64,000 nucleotides of DNA from Azolla caroliniana. Its lineage: Eukaryota; Polypodiophyta. The stretch is taken from assembly GCA_043228905.1 (NCBI GenBank), contig JBHGNT010000007.1:1798001-1862000 (forward strand). The letters run 5' to 3'. The translations under genes and the position numbers were made by a program. How positions within the stretch are numbered: the stretch's first letter is position 1; the number at the start of each line of letters is the position of its first letter. Shown one piece after another: positions 8,283 to 20,263 of the stretch. The notes beneath the pieces are model-generated. The model ran no database searches. It saw only the letters and a list, made by a program, of their open reading frames with translations, and was not told the DNA's origin.

Positions 8283-8825
8283 ATATGTTTACAAGAAACT
8301 CATCTATCGGATAAGCGAATAGCTACATATGGGAACATATTGAAAGGAAATTGGAAATACTATTGGAATCCTGCGATTGGCAATCAAAACAAGCATGGCG
8401 GTTTATGTATAGCCTTAGCAGAGAAATGGAGTCAGCAAGTGCTAGATTGTCATGTATTGGTCGATGGAAGAGCTCAATACATCATCCTATTGATCTCAGA
8501 CCTAAAGTTGGGCTTTCTTAATATTTATGCTCCGAATTCGAGAGGGCTAGAAAGGAATTTTGGTTTAAGATAGGAACTGATTTACTGTCAGTGGATCATT
8601 GGTGTATGGTGGGTGATTTTAATATGATTGAGGACTTTGGTGATACGATTGGAGGATCTCATGTTTTGATAAGTGCATCTGAGTTGATAACTTGGGAAAG
8701 ATTATGTCTATCATTCAGATTGCAATATGCATGGCATGTTACATCTTTTGCTCGATTAAAAGATTCATTAAGTTTCTCTCAATCAAATAGAAGAGAACAA
8801 GGGGGTAAATCTATCACGTTTGGAT
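8283..8825 (+). pseudogene. LINE ORF2 endonuclease, second segment
   Basis: This continues the endonuclease interrupted at 2599. CLQETHLSDKR carries the catalytic Glu motif. NIYAPN, MVGDFNMI and, after frame changes, LDRIYID mark the later endonuclease motifs. The frame breaks near 8570 and again near 8815, so the protein is disabled independently of the gypsy insertion. Confidence 0.8.
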
Positions 8826-10769
8826 AGAATATACATTGATGATTTTTTTGTTGGGAAGGGTGGGGAGATTGGTATTGTATCAGGCTCTTTATTCTCAGAT
8901 CATGCACATGTGATTATGGTTGTTGGAAAACAACCATATCATAACAATAGTTGTGGTCGTATTCCAAAATGTATTTATTTGGATACATCTCTTAGACATG
9001 ATCTTTTACAGATGTGGAAAGTGCAAAATATATCTTCTGAAAATGTCTTGCAAATGGTTAACTCTGCTATTCAGAGTACATCGAAATTTCTTAGATTGCA
9101 AGTATTGAAGACTATGGAGAAATATAAGTTACAAATGGCTGCTAATAGAAGGGCTTTGAAGTCTCTTCAACATTTTCAGGAAAAATGTCCACATGCATCT
9201 TGGGTTGAAATGGAGTTGGGTCACTTAAGAAATGAACTAGCAAATTTAGAAGATAAGATATCTCAAACAAAGTTTCATGCTGCTGCTACAAAATGGGCTA
9301 GATTAGGTGATAATGTGAATTCCGAATTTTTCGCATATTATAAAGGTGGTCATTCAAGTAGTTATATGAGGCAACTTCAAAGGGAAGATGGGTCTATTAC
9401 AAAAGATATTAATGAAATGAGAGACATTGCTACGTCTTTTTATAAAAATTTACTGAATACCCAACAATTTTCAGTTCAACAACTCCAAAAAAGGAAAATA
9501 GTTTTGGATTGTCTAGAACATAAGGTCTCAAGTGAGATGGCCGAATCATTGGTAAAGGCAATCTCTTCTGTAGAGGTAAGAACTGCATTGGTGGTTGTTG
9601 GGAAGAATGTATGCCCAGGAAATGATGGATTGTCACCAGAATTCTTTTTAGAATATTGGGAGGATATAGCCGATGTTTTCACATCCTCTTTACAAGAAGT
9701 TTTTAAATTGGGAAGGATGCCTATTGAATGGAATGAAGGAATGGTTTATTTGATTCCAAAGTTAGAAGGTGTGGTGGATGATATTAAGAAATGGAGGCCT
9801 ATAACTCTTTTAAATATTGTATATAAAGTTTATGCTAAATTATTAGCAACATGTTTGCAACCTTTTCTTCCACATATTGTGCATAAAACTCAAACAGGCT
9901 TTATACAAGAAAGGAGTATATTTGATAATATTTTCATGTTTTGGGACGTGATAGCAATAGCTCAAGAAACAAAACAAGAATTGATAATATTGCTTTTGAA
10001 TTTTGAGAAAGCATATGACATAGTCGATTGGAATTTCTTATATGAAGTTATGGGTCGTCTAGGTCTTCCAAGTGACTATGTTAAAGCTATTTTTGCATTA
10101 TATAATTCAGCATCTAGTCGAGTTCTTGTTGGAGGAGCACTAGGTAATATTTTTCCGATTACTAGATCGGTGAGACAAGGATGTCCTTTGGCTCCATATT
10201 TATTTCTATTAGTGGGAGAAACCTTTAGTGCGTTCTTGCATAAAAATAGGTTATCTATTAAAGGAATACAGTGGCCAGGTGTGGAGGAGGTTGTGTTAGA
10301 TTGTGAATTTGCAGATGACACAACACTATACATTGTAGGAGATGACAGAAATATCTGTAATGTGCAAAATGTGATCCATGATTTTTGTGATGCTTCAGGT
10401 GCAATTATCAATTGGCATAAATCAGTGGGATTTTGGGTTGGGGAAGGTCGTACTCCTACTTGGTGTCCAAACAGTGGATTCTGTTGGATACGAAAGGGCT
10501 CTCCTGTGAGATATTTAGGGTGCCAAGTGGGAATTAATCTTCCTCCAGAAGCTCATACACAACCATTACTACTTTCTTTGAGGAAGAAATTGATCTTTTG
10601 GAAATCTACGAATTTGTCACTTGCGGGGAGGCTAGTTATTTCTATTCGAGTATTACTCTCCTCAATGTGGTATATTCTATCCTCTTTGTTATTCTCCAGA
10701 TCTTTGTTGTTAAAGTTACAGAGATTGAATAGAAATTTTTTGGGGATCTACCGATTTGAAGAATGTTAG
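8820..10769 (+). pseudogene. LINE ORF2 reverse transcriptase segment (L1-type)
   Basis: A 649-codon open stretch contains the plant L1 reverse transcriptase. It has KCIYLDTSLRHD-type linker sequence, a basic helical spacer, MVYLIPKLEG with KKWRPITLLN, TGFIQERSIFDN, VRQGCPLAPYLF and the catalytic FADDTTLY (about residue 497). Motif A reads NFEKAYD where L1 elements normally have DFEKAYD, so the first catalytic Asp is replaced by Asn. A frameshift near 10740-10769 separates it from the C-terminal region. Together with the breaks upstream, this shows a dead copy. The long intact stretch suggests moderate age. Confidence 0.85.
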
Positions 10770-11323
10770 ACCAAAGGTAGCTTGGAAAACTATGATAACA
10801 CCGACTTCTCAAGGGGGTTATGGTTTGGTAGATCCCCTGATGCAATGTAAGGCATTATTGGCAAAATTTATAGTACGAGGATTACTGCCATGAAATGAGC
10901 TGTGGAAGATGCTTCTTCAGTTGAGAATGAAAGAGGTCTTCCCGAAAACTAGAGGTGAATGGACAAGGTCTCTCTGATGTTGGTTTATTCCTAACTTTCA
11001 TTCACATAAGATAGTGTTTCAAAATGATATTCTTTGCTACGATAAAGCGAGCTTGGTGGTCCATAAAGGATAATTTGCAACAAGTTCGACCCACTTCGAT
11101 GGATGAATGGTTACATCAGTCATTGGTTTGGAATCCTTTATTTCTAGATGTTGAGGGTCTATGTTGGGGAGGAGAGTCAGATTAAATTGGGTTCAAGTGG
11201 ATTCATCTTTTGCCTCATAATTTAGTAATTGGCAACAATTTTTTCACAACCCTACTCATATTATTCAACAAGAATATAAAGGAATAAGAGGAGGAAAGGT
11301 GATAGGTAATGAGTTAAGGAAGT
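10735..11323 (+). pseudogene. LINE ORF2 C-terminal remnant, cut by copia insertion
   Basis: In another frame from about 10735 the text reads NVRPKVAWKT, SQGGYGLVDPL and ALLAKFIVRG, the usual region after RT in plant L1 elements. More decayed sequence with several stops follows (WWSIKDNL, EWLHQSLVWNPLF). It ends at 11323, where a copia LTR begins. The last five bases (gaagt, 11319-11323) are the left TSD, and the LINE-side sequence appears to resume at 17117. Confidence 0.65.
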
Positions 11324-11416
11324 TGTAAAAAGTAGTGTGCGGAAGGAAGTATGAAGGCCGAACAGGAGGAAGAAAATTCAGGTTCAATGGAGAGCTTGAG
11401 CTTACGCAGTATACTC

Positions 11417-11475
<59 letters not shown>

Positions 11476-11805
11476 CACACGAACTATATTCAACGACCCA
11501 ATCTCTATTCACCACACTCTATACATATGTGTGTTCAATGAACACTTTTATACAAGTCCTAGAAGGATTGACCGAAGTACTGACAGTACTTCAATACTCA
11601 TTAAGAGCTCCTATACTAACTCCCAAATATATTCCTCACGGAATATCTTTCCTAATGGCCTCCCGGTTTACGCACTCAGCCTAACCGATCGGTCCCAACC
11701 GATCCGGTCCTCAGCTTCTTCAGCCGATCCGGCCGATGTTGAGCTTGTCTCTCAACACTCCCCCTGAAGCTCAACTTGAGGCTCTTCGGGATCTTCGGGC
11801 TCACA
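11324..11805 (-). repeat. 3' LTR of copia-1 (482 bp) with long (GA)n
   Basis: On the plus strand it runs from tgtaaaaagtag to ctcaca. It holds a (GA)n tract of about 26 units at 11419-11472, much longer than in the other LTR, which explains most of the length difference. A purine-rich stretch (aggagaaaccggagc, minus strand) lies just inside the element as a weak polypurine tract. An additional internal gggggag run occurs within the LTR near 11760. Confidence 0.88.
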
Positions 11806-12024
11806 GCTCCGGTTTCTCCTGGCTTCACGCCTCGCTCGCGCTCCACGGCCTGTTTGACTCCACGCGCTTCGACCCTTCCAGTTGGCTTGTCTGCTCATGT
11901 GGCCCTTATCAGCTCTTCTGTTGTTGCGGTGTTGACGTTTCTCCTGCTGCCTTTTCTTCCGCTTGGGCCTCGGTTGATTCAGCGTATCTGAATCAAACAT
12001 CCGAACTGACTCGACTACCTCCGA

Positions 12025-15000
12025 TCAGTTTTCGCTCTCGTCCAAGTTGGTTGTCTCCAACTCGTCTTCGGTCTTCTTGCCCTCGGTGGCGTCATCTTCC
12101 CCATGCGTGGTTAGCTTCGGCTCTCTCCTTCGGTTGCTCCCCTTCTGTCCGCTTCCGGACTTTTCCGCGGGTCCGCCCTCGACTTCTTCAGCCGATCCGA
12201 AGTCCAACTTGACAACCGAGTCAACCGACTCGGTGTCGCGGTCTCTGCTCCTTTCCTGCTGCCTTGCTTGGTCGTTCGGGACTATTCTCCCCCTCAAGTT
12301 TGGCACGTCGAGGTGATGCAATCCGAGCGCACCTGAGAATTGCCGCAACTTGTCCAGACCAAGAGGCTTGGTGAAGATGTCGGCAGTCTGCCGATCCGTC
12401 GGAACGTACTGAAGTTCGACTTCACCGGAAAGGACATGCTCACGGAAGAAATGGTAGTGCACCTCAATGTGCTTGGTCCGTGCGTGGAAAACGGGGTTTT
12501 TCGCAAGCTGGATGTTGTTGAGGTTGTCGCAGTCGATCGTCGTTGGATCTGACACCTCCTCTTGCAGGTCCCTAAGCAGCCGCTTCAACCATATGGCTTC
12601 GCATGTCGCGACAACCGCTCCTCGGTACTCAGATTCGGTGCTCGACAATGCAACTGTCGGCTACTTCTTACTGCTCCACGTGATCACGACACTCCCGAGG
12701 GAGAACGCGTATCCGGACGTGGATCGGCGATCGGCGGTGTTGCCAGCCCAATCAGCATCGGTGTAGCCGACTAATTGCGCGGTTGCACCGGTTCGATATA
12801 GCAGTCCCCGGTCCTTAGTGTCGTTGACATACCGAAGTATGCGTTGCACACACTGGAGGTGCTCCTCGGTAGGTCACGCTATGAACTGATTGATCACTCC
12901 GACCGGATAACTGAGGTCGGGTCGGGTGATGGTCAAGTATATGAGGGTTCCAACAATTTGTCGGAACCTCGTCAGGTCGCATACCTTTCCCGTATCGGGA
13001 CGAAGCTTGACGGTTCTGTCCAGAGGAGTCGAAACGGACTTACAGTTGGCCATCCCAAATTTGAAGAGCATACTCAGCACGTAATGACGTTGGCTGATCA
13101 ATATGCCTTCGGGGGTACGGATCACTTCGATCCCGAGGAAGTAATGAAGGTCCCCCAGATCCTTCATGTCGAACGATGCCACAAGCTGGAGCTTCACGCG
13201 GTCGATTTCACCTAGGTCGGCGCCGGTGATGACCAAGTCATCAACATATAGTAAAATACTAACCAGTCCGAGTCGACCTTTCCGGATGAACAGGGAAGAG
13301 TCTGATTTTGACGTGACGACGCCCATCCGACGTAGTTGTTGCGTGATCTTCGCGTTCCAGGCACGCGGAGCTTGCTTCAGTCCGTAAAGGGACTTCTTCA
13401 GTCTGCATATTGCCAAGGAGTTCGTTCCAGAGTGAAATCCGGGGGGTTGTACCATGTACACCTGTTCCTCAAGGTCACCTTGCAGGAACGCATTCTTTAC
13501 ATCCATCTGATGTAAGTGCCACCCCTTCACTGCAGCTACTGCGAGCAAAACACGGACGGTCGTCATTTTCGCGACCGGCGCAAACGTCTCATTGTAGTCG
13601 ATGCCGTGTTTCTGCGCGTAGCCCTTTGCCACTAGCCGAGCCTTGTACCGGTTGACCGAGCCATCGGTGTTGTACTTGACCTTGTACACCCACCTACACC
13701 CGATCGGTTTTACCCCTGTTGGTGCATCAACCAGGTCCCAGGTCTCGTTCTCCGCCAATGCGTGCATCTCTTCCTCCATCGCGGCACGCCAATTCGCGTC
13801 TTTAGCCGCTTCTTCGTAGCTCTCCGGCTCACGCACTTCTGCTACACGGGTCATGTACGCATAATGATGCGCCATGTACTCGTTGTATCCGAACCGCAAA
13901 ACAGGATTCTTCTGGCGGGTAGATCGGCGTAGTCTCACATTAGCCGATGTCGAGGCCTTCTCGGTCGACGCGGTCTTCATCTTTAAAGACCCGTCACCGG
14001 TTCCCTTGGAGTCGAACTCGCGTCGGTCTGACTTGTTCTTATCCGTGCCGGAATCCGACACCTTCTTCTTCCCTTTCTCTTTGCGCGTAAGCCATCTCCT
14101 CGGCTTCCTGCGCGGGGAATGCACGGCCGAGTCTCCACTACTCGCCGGCTCTTCATTGGACTGGTCGTATCGACTCAGTCGTCCAATCGGTCTACTTAAG
14201 CGGAGTGAAATCAGACTCTCTTCGCGGGTCTCGATTTCGGGCTCATCCGGAGGCATCTCGGCTTCGCTGACCTCATCGTCAGAACACGGATTGGAATCGG
14301 GGTTCGGAGTCGGGGGCTGGTACCAGGACACGGACTCGTCAACCACAACGTCGCGGCTAACACGCGCTTGTTTGGTGCGAGGGTTATAGCACTTATAACC
14401 CTTCTGCTCGTTCGAGTAACCGACCAAGATGCATTTCTCGGCCTTTGCGTCCAGCTTCCTCCTTTTCTCCTTCGGTACATGCACATACGCAATGCTACCG
14501 AACACCCTCAAGTGTCGCAAGTTCGGCTTCGTTCCGAAATATAGCTCGTGCGCCGACACTTTGTCTCCGATCTGGTTCTGGATGTATACCGCAGTCCTTA
14601 CCGCCTCGGCCCAGTAGAACTTGGGCAAGCTCTTCTCCTCCAGCATTGTCCATGCCACTTTCACAACTGATCGATTCTTCCTCTCGGCCACGCCGTTATG
14701 CTCCGGCGTGTATCTACAACTGAATTCGCGACGAATTCCCATTTGTTGTAGGTAACCATTGAATTGACCGGAAAAGTACTCTTTCCCGCCATCCGACCGC
14801 AAGCACTTGATCTTTCATCCCGTTTCCGTTTCCACGAACCCTTTGAGGTCCCGGAAACAGTCGAAGACTTCGCTCTTCCTCTCAATGAGGTAGATCCACG
14901 TGTGCCGCGTGTGGTCGTCAATGAAGGAGACGAAATATCGGCTCCCTCCAAGACTAACGTTTTGTGTCGGCCCCCATACATCGGAGTGTATAAGGTCGAG

Positions 15001-16582
15001 CTTGTTCCGGCTCTGGTTTCGCTCGTTGGGGAAGGGAAGTCGGTGTTGCTTCCCAAGCTGGCAGGCTTCACAAATTTGTGCCTTTCGGCCACTAAATTTG
15101 GGCAATCCGAACACTACATGTTTCGTTTGCAGATCTTGAAGCCGCTAGTAGTTGACGTGGCCTATCCGCTTGTGCCACAAGTCGATGTCCGACTCGGATT
15201 TTTTATCCCTTCGCGAACATTGCGGTGCCGCCGTCAGTGGAGGAACATCCTCCCGTCTCTACGCCCTTGCGCAATCACACGGCCTTCTTCCTCAATGAAG
15301 CACCGGAGGTGTGTAAACCGAACCTCCATCCCTTGGTCGACGATCTGTCCGACCGAGACCAAGTTCTTCGTGATTGTCGGAACGTGCAGCACGTTCATGA
15401 GTTTCCCTTTCTGCCCGACATGGCTAAGGGGAAATCTCCGACATTCGTGATCAGATGCGGAGTGTCGTCTCCTGTTGCGACTACTCCAGGTTGTATCGGT
15501 TTTTCAAGGTACGAGAACCACTCCTTATGGCTCGTCATGTGGTTTGACGCGTCGGAGTCTACATACCACACCTCGTCTGATCTCGGGGTGGTCTGTTTCA
15601 TTGAGTTTGCTTCGTGTCTCGTCACGAAGGCAGACCCTTCTCCGGCTCTCCCGGAGTCTTCGGCGTAGTGCGATCGCTGCCGATTTCCCTTTTCGGTATG
15701 TCCGGAGTCGTTTCCGGAACTGGTTCTCTCCGAATCGGTGCGCTTCTTCTAGCACTCACTTTCCCTGTGGCCTTTCTTGCCACAGTACCAGCACTCCGCA
15801 ATGGCCTTCCCTTGCCGGTTCTCATCGCTTCGACTCCCCCTGTTTCCGGAGGGTCCGGAGTTGCTGTCGGCATCACTTCGGTGCCTTCTTCCTTGATCTC
15901 GTCGGTCGCCTCCATTGCGCGCCGACTTGCCTCGTCCTCCATGTCCACGGGGCCTAACTCCCTCCGTGTACAGCATTCTGTTGTTGGTATGCGTGCTTGT
16001 AGACGCACCCGCGTGGTTCTCCTCTACCAGGAGCATTGATTGTAAGTCGAAAAAGGACGGTGTATTCTCCCGGGTACACACAGCCGTTCGGAACGCTCCG
16101 AACTTCGACGCCAAACCTCCGAGACAGATCTAGACCATCTCGCTCTCCTCGATGTTCACCTCTATGGAGGCGAGGGAGTCACAGATATCCTTGATCTTCG
16201 AGGTATAGTCCGCCACTGACAAGTCGCGTTGTCGTAGGTTGCTCAACTCCTGTTGGAGCCGAAGCTTCCTGGCTTTGGTGCTCGCGGCGAAAATCTTCTT
16301 CAGATTTTCCCACGCACCCTTCGGCGTCTTTGCATCCCGAACATAGCTCAATAGTTGTTCGCCCACACACGACGCGAAGCAGTATAATACCCTGCTCGCC
16401 GATTGCTCCCACGACGGGAAGCCTCTGTGTGTCGATTCGGGTGCCGCGTCATTAGCTCCTTCGACATAACTCCAGTGGCCGTGCCCGAGCAGGTACTGGT
16501 GCATCTTGTAGGACCAAGACGCGTAGTTGGTTCTGTCGAGCTTCTCTGTTGGAAGCGAGCTCGCCATGCCTCTATCCATCAT
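12025..16582 (-). pseudogene. gag-pol of copia-1, broken
   Basis: The domain order is copia-like: Gag from ATG 16582 (KLDRTNYASWSYKMHQYL), CCHC knuckle (CWYCGKKGHRESEC, near 15760), protease, GAG-pre-integrase (CEACQLGKQHR), integrase core, RT (YVDDLVITG) and RNase H (GYTDADWAG, LSSTESEYRG). In-frame stops are visible at 16130-16132 (TAG), 14815-14817 (TGA), 12874-12876 (TGA) and 12661-12663 (TAG), and a frame change occurs near 15395. The protease active site reads DSDA instead of DSGA. The frame also runs past the usual polypurine position near 12280 (LRGRIV) into a long acidic tail, which is odd for copia. The copy cannot be autonomous. Confidence 0.9.
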
Positions 16583-16636
16583 TCTTCTTGTTCTTCTTCG
16601 TCAAGCTATGTCGGCTGCAGAGAGGTTCTCAACCCT

Positions 16637-16651
16637 CGCGCTTTGATACCA
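16637..16651 (-). other. Primer binding site of copia-1 (initiator Met tRNA type)
   Basis: Read on the minus strand, tggtatcaaagcgcg lies directly next to the 5' LTR. It matches the plant initiator-Met pattern (tggtatcagagc) with one change in the first 12 bases. Confidence 0.75.
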
Positions 16652-17116
16652 TGTAAAAGGTAGCGTGCGGAAGGAAGTATGAAGGCCGATTAGGAGGAAG
16701 AAAACTCAGGTTCAATGGAGAGCTTGAGCTTACGCAGTATACTCGGGAGAGACAGAGAGAGTGAGAGAGAGAGAGAGAGAAAACACACGAACTATATTCA
16801 ACAACGACCCAATCTCTATTCACCACACTCTATACATATGTGTGTTCAATGAACACTTTTATACAAGTCCTAGAAGGACTGACCGAAGTACTGACACTAC
16901 TTCAATACTCATTAAGAGCTCCTACACTAACTCCCAAATATATTCCTCACGGAATATCTTTCCTAATGGCCTCCCGGTTTATGCACTCGGCCTAACCGAT
17001 CGGTCCCAACCGATCCGGTCCTCAGCTTCTTCAGCCGATCCGGCCGATGTTGAGCTTGTCTCTCAACACTCCCCCTCAAGCTCAACTTGAGGCTCTTCGA
17101 GATCTTCGGGCTCATA
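16652..17116 (-). repeat. 5' LTR of copia-1 (465 bp)
   Basis: It matches 11324-11805 apart from the shorter, interrupted (GA) tract (about 16748-16781) and scattered substitutions. It is followed by the TSD copy gaagt. Its outer end reads cata on the plus strand where the other LTR has caca, so the conserved terminal dinucleotide is lost. Confidence 0.88.
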
Positions 17117-18248
17117 GAAGTTGTAGTTACCCTTGCAGGATAATATACTTTCTAATTGTCATAAGTGGATGGGATTATTTTCAAATTTTCAGGTTTTACT
17201 TGGAGTTCGTGGCCTTAGAGATGATGGTACTTAAGGTCACAAATCAAAGCATAGGTCTAGATTGTGTGATATTCCTTAAGGTTGTAGCGGATATGCCTTT
17301 TTTTTAAACTAATGGAAGGAAATGTTTTCAAAAATAATAATAATCTAGTCAATCTATTATCTAATATTATTCGTAACGGAACGAGGATTTTTGGCTCAAA
17401 ATTCTAAGTATGGTGTGTGCAGTTCCACGGATTTGGGGCCAAATTGATAGAAAATGAATCTTTGGGTTAACGCACCAAAAGATTCATTACACCACCACAA
17501 ATTCGCCTCGGGGGCAAAAGTGGAATTTTCAGATCATGATTTTGTTCATTGAGCAGAAAGTTACAAACACACAAGAAATCTTCGGACAATGGGAGTCAAA
17601 ATTGCTATGTCGATTGAAGCCTTTGTCCCTCCATTGGATTGACATCCAACAACAAGGGGACAAATTCATAATTTTGACAAATAATTTCCTCTCAGTTTGA
17701 GGAAAAGTTCCTCAACTACCAAGTCAACCCTCAAGGTTCCAGGAAATTTTCCTTGAACCAAGTTTCCTTGTTTCAAGGAAATGTTCCTTTAATTGAGCCT
17801 TCGATCGAAGGCAACCTCAAGTCTAGCCATTGTTGTTGTTGTTGTCGCCACCTTTGTCATTTTCGTCCATTGTTGCTTGTTATCAGTGCCTCCGTTTGTC
17901 GTTGTCTTTAGTTGCCATATTGTTGTTACTAGCTCTGCTATTGTTGATACATCCTTACTTGCAGTCGTTGCTGCCTACTACATGTCCACTCCATCTACAT
18001 ACATACAAAAATAAACATAAATAAACTCACATCAAACATAATCAAACATCTTAGAACACATACAGATACACATAAACTCACATTTATCTTGTTAGTTGTA
18101 TTCGCATACATACAAGTATATCTATTTACACACATTGAATTAGACTTATATATATACATACACACACACACACACACATTATCAAACATCAAACAAATAC
18201 AAAAAAAATACATACATACTTTCTCACGTACACATACCAAAGTTTGTG
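17117..18248. other. LINE 3' remnant, then AT-rich non-coding DNA
   Basis: 17117 to about 17310 should be the continuation of the LINE cut by copia-1 (gaagttgtagttac follows directly), but no protein motif survives and no poly(A) end is clear. From 17310 on I see AT-rich DNA with short simple repeats (GTT-rich 17828-17950, CA-rich 18010-18180) and no gene. Confidence 0.45.
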
Positions 18249-18256
18249 CTCATATG

Positions 18257-18712
18257 TAACAATCGGCAACAGTTCGGTTTAGTTTGAGTGTCCAAACCGA
18301 ACCGTTTAAAAATTTTGAAACTTCAACCAAACCAAACCACGAATCTGTTTAAACAGAACCATTAGTTTAAAATCCAAACCGTTAAACCATTAAACTGCTA
18401 AAACTGCAATTTTGTGGTTCCGTTTTGGTTTTCAATTTAGTTCAAAATTCAAATTTTAATTTTAAAAATTTTCATTATTTCAATTTTAAATTTTTCAAAA
18501 TTTTAAAGAGTTTTCCTAAAATGTGAGAATTAAGCTTTAAAATGAAAGGTTTTTTAGAAAAAAAGTTTTACAATTTTTTTCAAAAAAATTTAAAATTAAA
18601 AAAACCATCAAACCGTTTAACTGTGGTTTCAAACTGTTAAAACTCAACCGAACCATTTAAACCATTAAGCTACAATTCGGTTCAGTTCAAACCGAACCAT
18701 TGCCGATTGTTA
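18257..18712. mobile_element. hAT-type non-autonomous element 1 (MITE)
   Basis: The terminal inverted repeats begin taacaatcggcaa; the two ends match at about 22 of the first 25 bases (differences in the caac/catg region). The flanks are ctcatatg (18249-18256) and ctcatatt (18713-18720), an 8-bp duplication with one mismatch, as for hAT elements. The body has no ORF and is dominated by dispersed aaaccg/cggttt words in both orientations, typical of subterminal transposase-binding repeats. Confidence 0.75.
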
Positions 18713-19193
18713 CTCATATTATGCACTTCAACATTTGTTATCCATTTCAAACTTACACAAGAAATCTCACAAAGAATTACACAAATGCACACACTTACAC
18801 TAAAAACATCTCCGATTTTTAAGATCCCTCAAAATTATTGAAACCGACGTTAATTACCAACAATCTGGCAAACCTAACAAGGTCCTAAAGTCGTTGACTT
18901 GAGACATCCCATCTTCCCTAGTTCAACCCTAGTGGTCCTCTTCACGTTTCACACACACGTTATTTTTGTGACAACGGTTCATAGGTTTTGTGTCCGATCA
19001 TATGACGACCCATTCCAATCAATAATAGTTGTAAGTAAATTTCTTATCATTAGCATATGTGAACAATGGCCTTGCAACTTCCTTGAAACCATAAGTAAAT
19101 TTCTTATTACCAACATAACATTTTCATAGAGCGTCTTGGACTCAAACTCGTCACCACATAAAACTTAGTTTACATATAGAGTATGATTACATA

Positions 19194-19773
19194 TAGGGAT
19201 CGGCAACGGCTCGGCTCAAGCCTAAACCGTTTGTCTTAGTTGCCTTGAAAATGGCTTAGCGGCTTAGCGGCTCGGCTTGTTTTAGGCTTGAACTTTCCTT
19301 AACGGTTGGAGCTCGGCTCAAGCCGGCTAAACCGTTTAAGCCGTTTATAAACTTTAGAGAGAGGAGGAGAGAGACAACAGACAAGGGGAAAGAGAGAGAG
19401 CGCGAGAGTGACGGAGACTAAACAGACCATGGGAGAGAGAGAGAGAGAGTGAGGGAGGGAGAACTACACAGAGGGGAGAGAGAGGGAGAGGGAGAGAGTC
19501 GAGACCACAGACGTGAGAGGGAGTGGGAGGGAGAGCTTGTACAATGTATACTATATAGTATATAGTATATAGTGGATCATATAAGAGAGAGAGAGGGAGG
19601 TAGGGAGAGAGAGAGGGAGGTTTCTAAACCGGTTTACAAGTCGTTTACCAAACCGGTTTAGGCTAAACCGGCTCGGCTCAGGTTTGAGATCTCGTAAACG
19701 GTTTAGGCTTAGCCGGTTTGGCTTGGATCAGGCCAAACCGGCTAAGCCTAAACCGAACCATTGTCGATCCCTA
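19194..19773. mobile_element. hAT-type non-autonomous element 2 (MITE)
   Basis: It has inverted ends tagggatcggcaacggctcgg and, reversed from the right end, tagggatcgacaatggttcgg. A perfect 8-bp TSD attacata (19186-19193 and 19774-19781) confirms a hAT-type insertion. The interior is full of ggctcggctt/aaccggctaa words and GA-rich simple repeats (19375-19620), with tatatagtatatagt repeats near 19550. It encodes no protein and shares the ATCGGCAA core of its ends with the element at 18257. Confidence 0.85.
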
Positions 19774-20263
19774 ATTACATATTGGTTAGTGATAGGAATG
19801 TTTTTGGTGATATTCATCAAGTGTGTTTTCTTGTGTTTGTTTATTTTAGTGAACCTTTTTTTTAACGACAAAAAGATGAGTTTAAAACAAGGAATAGATT
19901 CTTTCAAGGATAATAAAAGAAATGTTAGGGATTGACGCTTTCAAAAACCTTCACCTCTCGGCCACAACCGAGGAAACACGAATCAATGCAGCAGAAAATC
20001 AAAAACACAGAGAGAGACTCGAATGCACAGGGTTTAGCGTGGAAAACCCTAGACGGGAAAAACCACGGGAGTGCAAGACTCCAACTATCACTATACGCAG
20101 GGAATGTACAATGGCGAGCTGCAAGGCGACGACCTTGAGCTCGCTGTCCTCGCCACAGGCGGCGGTATTACACAGAGGCGTCGACCTCTTCCTTTCTCTC
20201 TCTCTCACTCTCTCTCTCGGCTGCTCTCACTTCACTCCCTCTAAGTGGAAAACAGAAAAATGA

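Larger units (their letters stand above)
11324..17116 (-). mobile_element. Ty1/copia LTR retrotransposon 1, decayed, inserted in the LINE
   Basis: The element lies on the minus strand. Its 5' LTR is 16652-17116 and its 3' LTR 11324-11805. The primer site is at 16637-16651 (initiator-Met type) and the coding region lies between. The TSD gaagt is perfect (11319-11323 and 17117-17121). Outside the variable (GA)n tract the LTRs differ at about 8 of 335 positions, plus a small indel, so it is older than the gypsy and copia-2 elements. The coding region is broken by several nonsense changes and at least one frameshift. The terminal TG of the 5' LTR is mutated to TA. Confidence 0.92.

Noticed and set aside
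11324-11757. LTR of copia-1 ending at ctctcaaca, with ctccccct as polypurine tract
   Set aside because: Similarity between the two LTRs continues to 11805/17116, and only that boundary gives the perfect gaagt target duplication.
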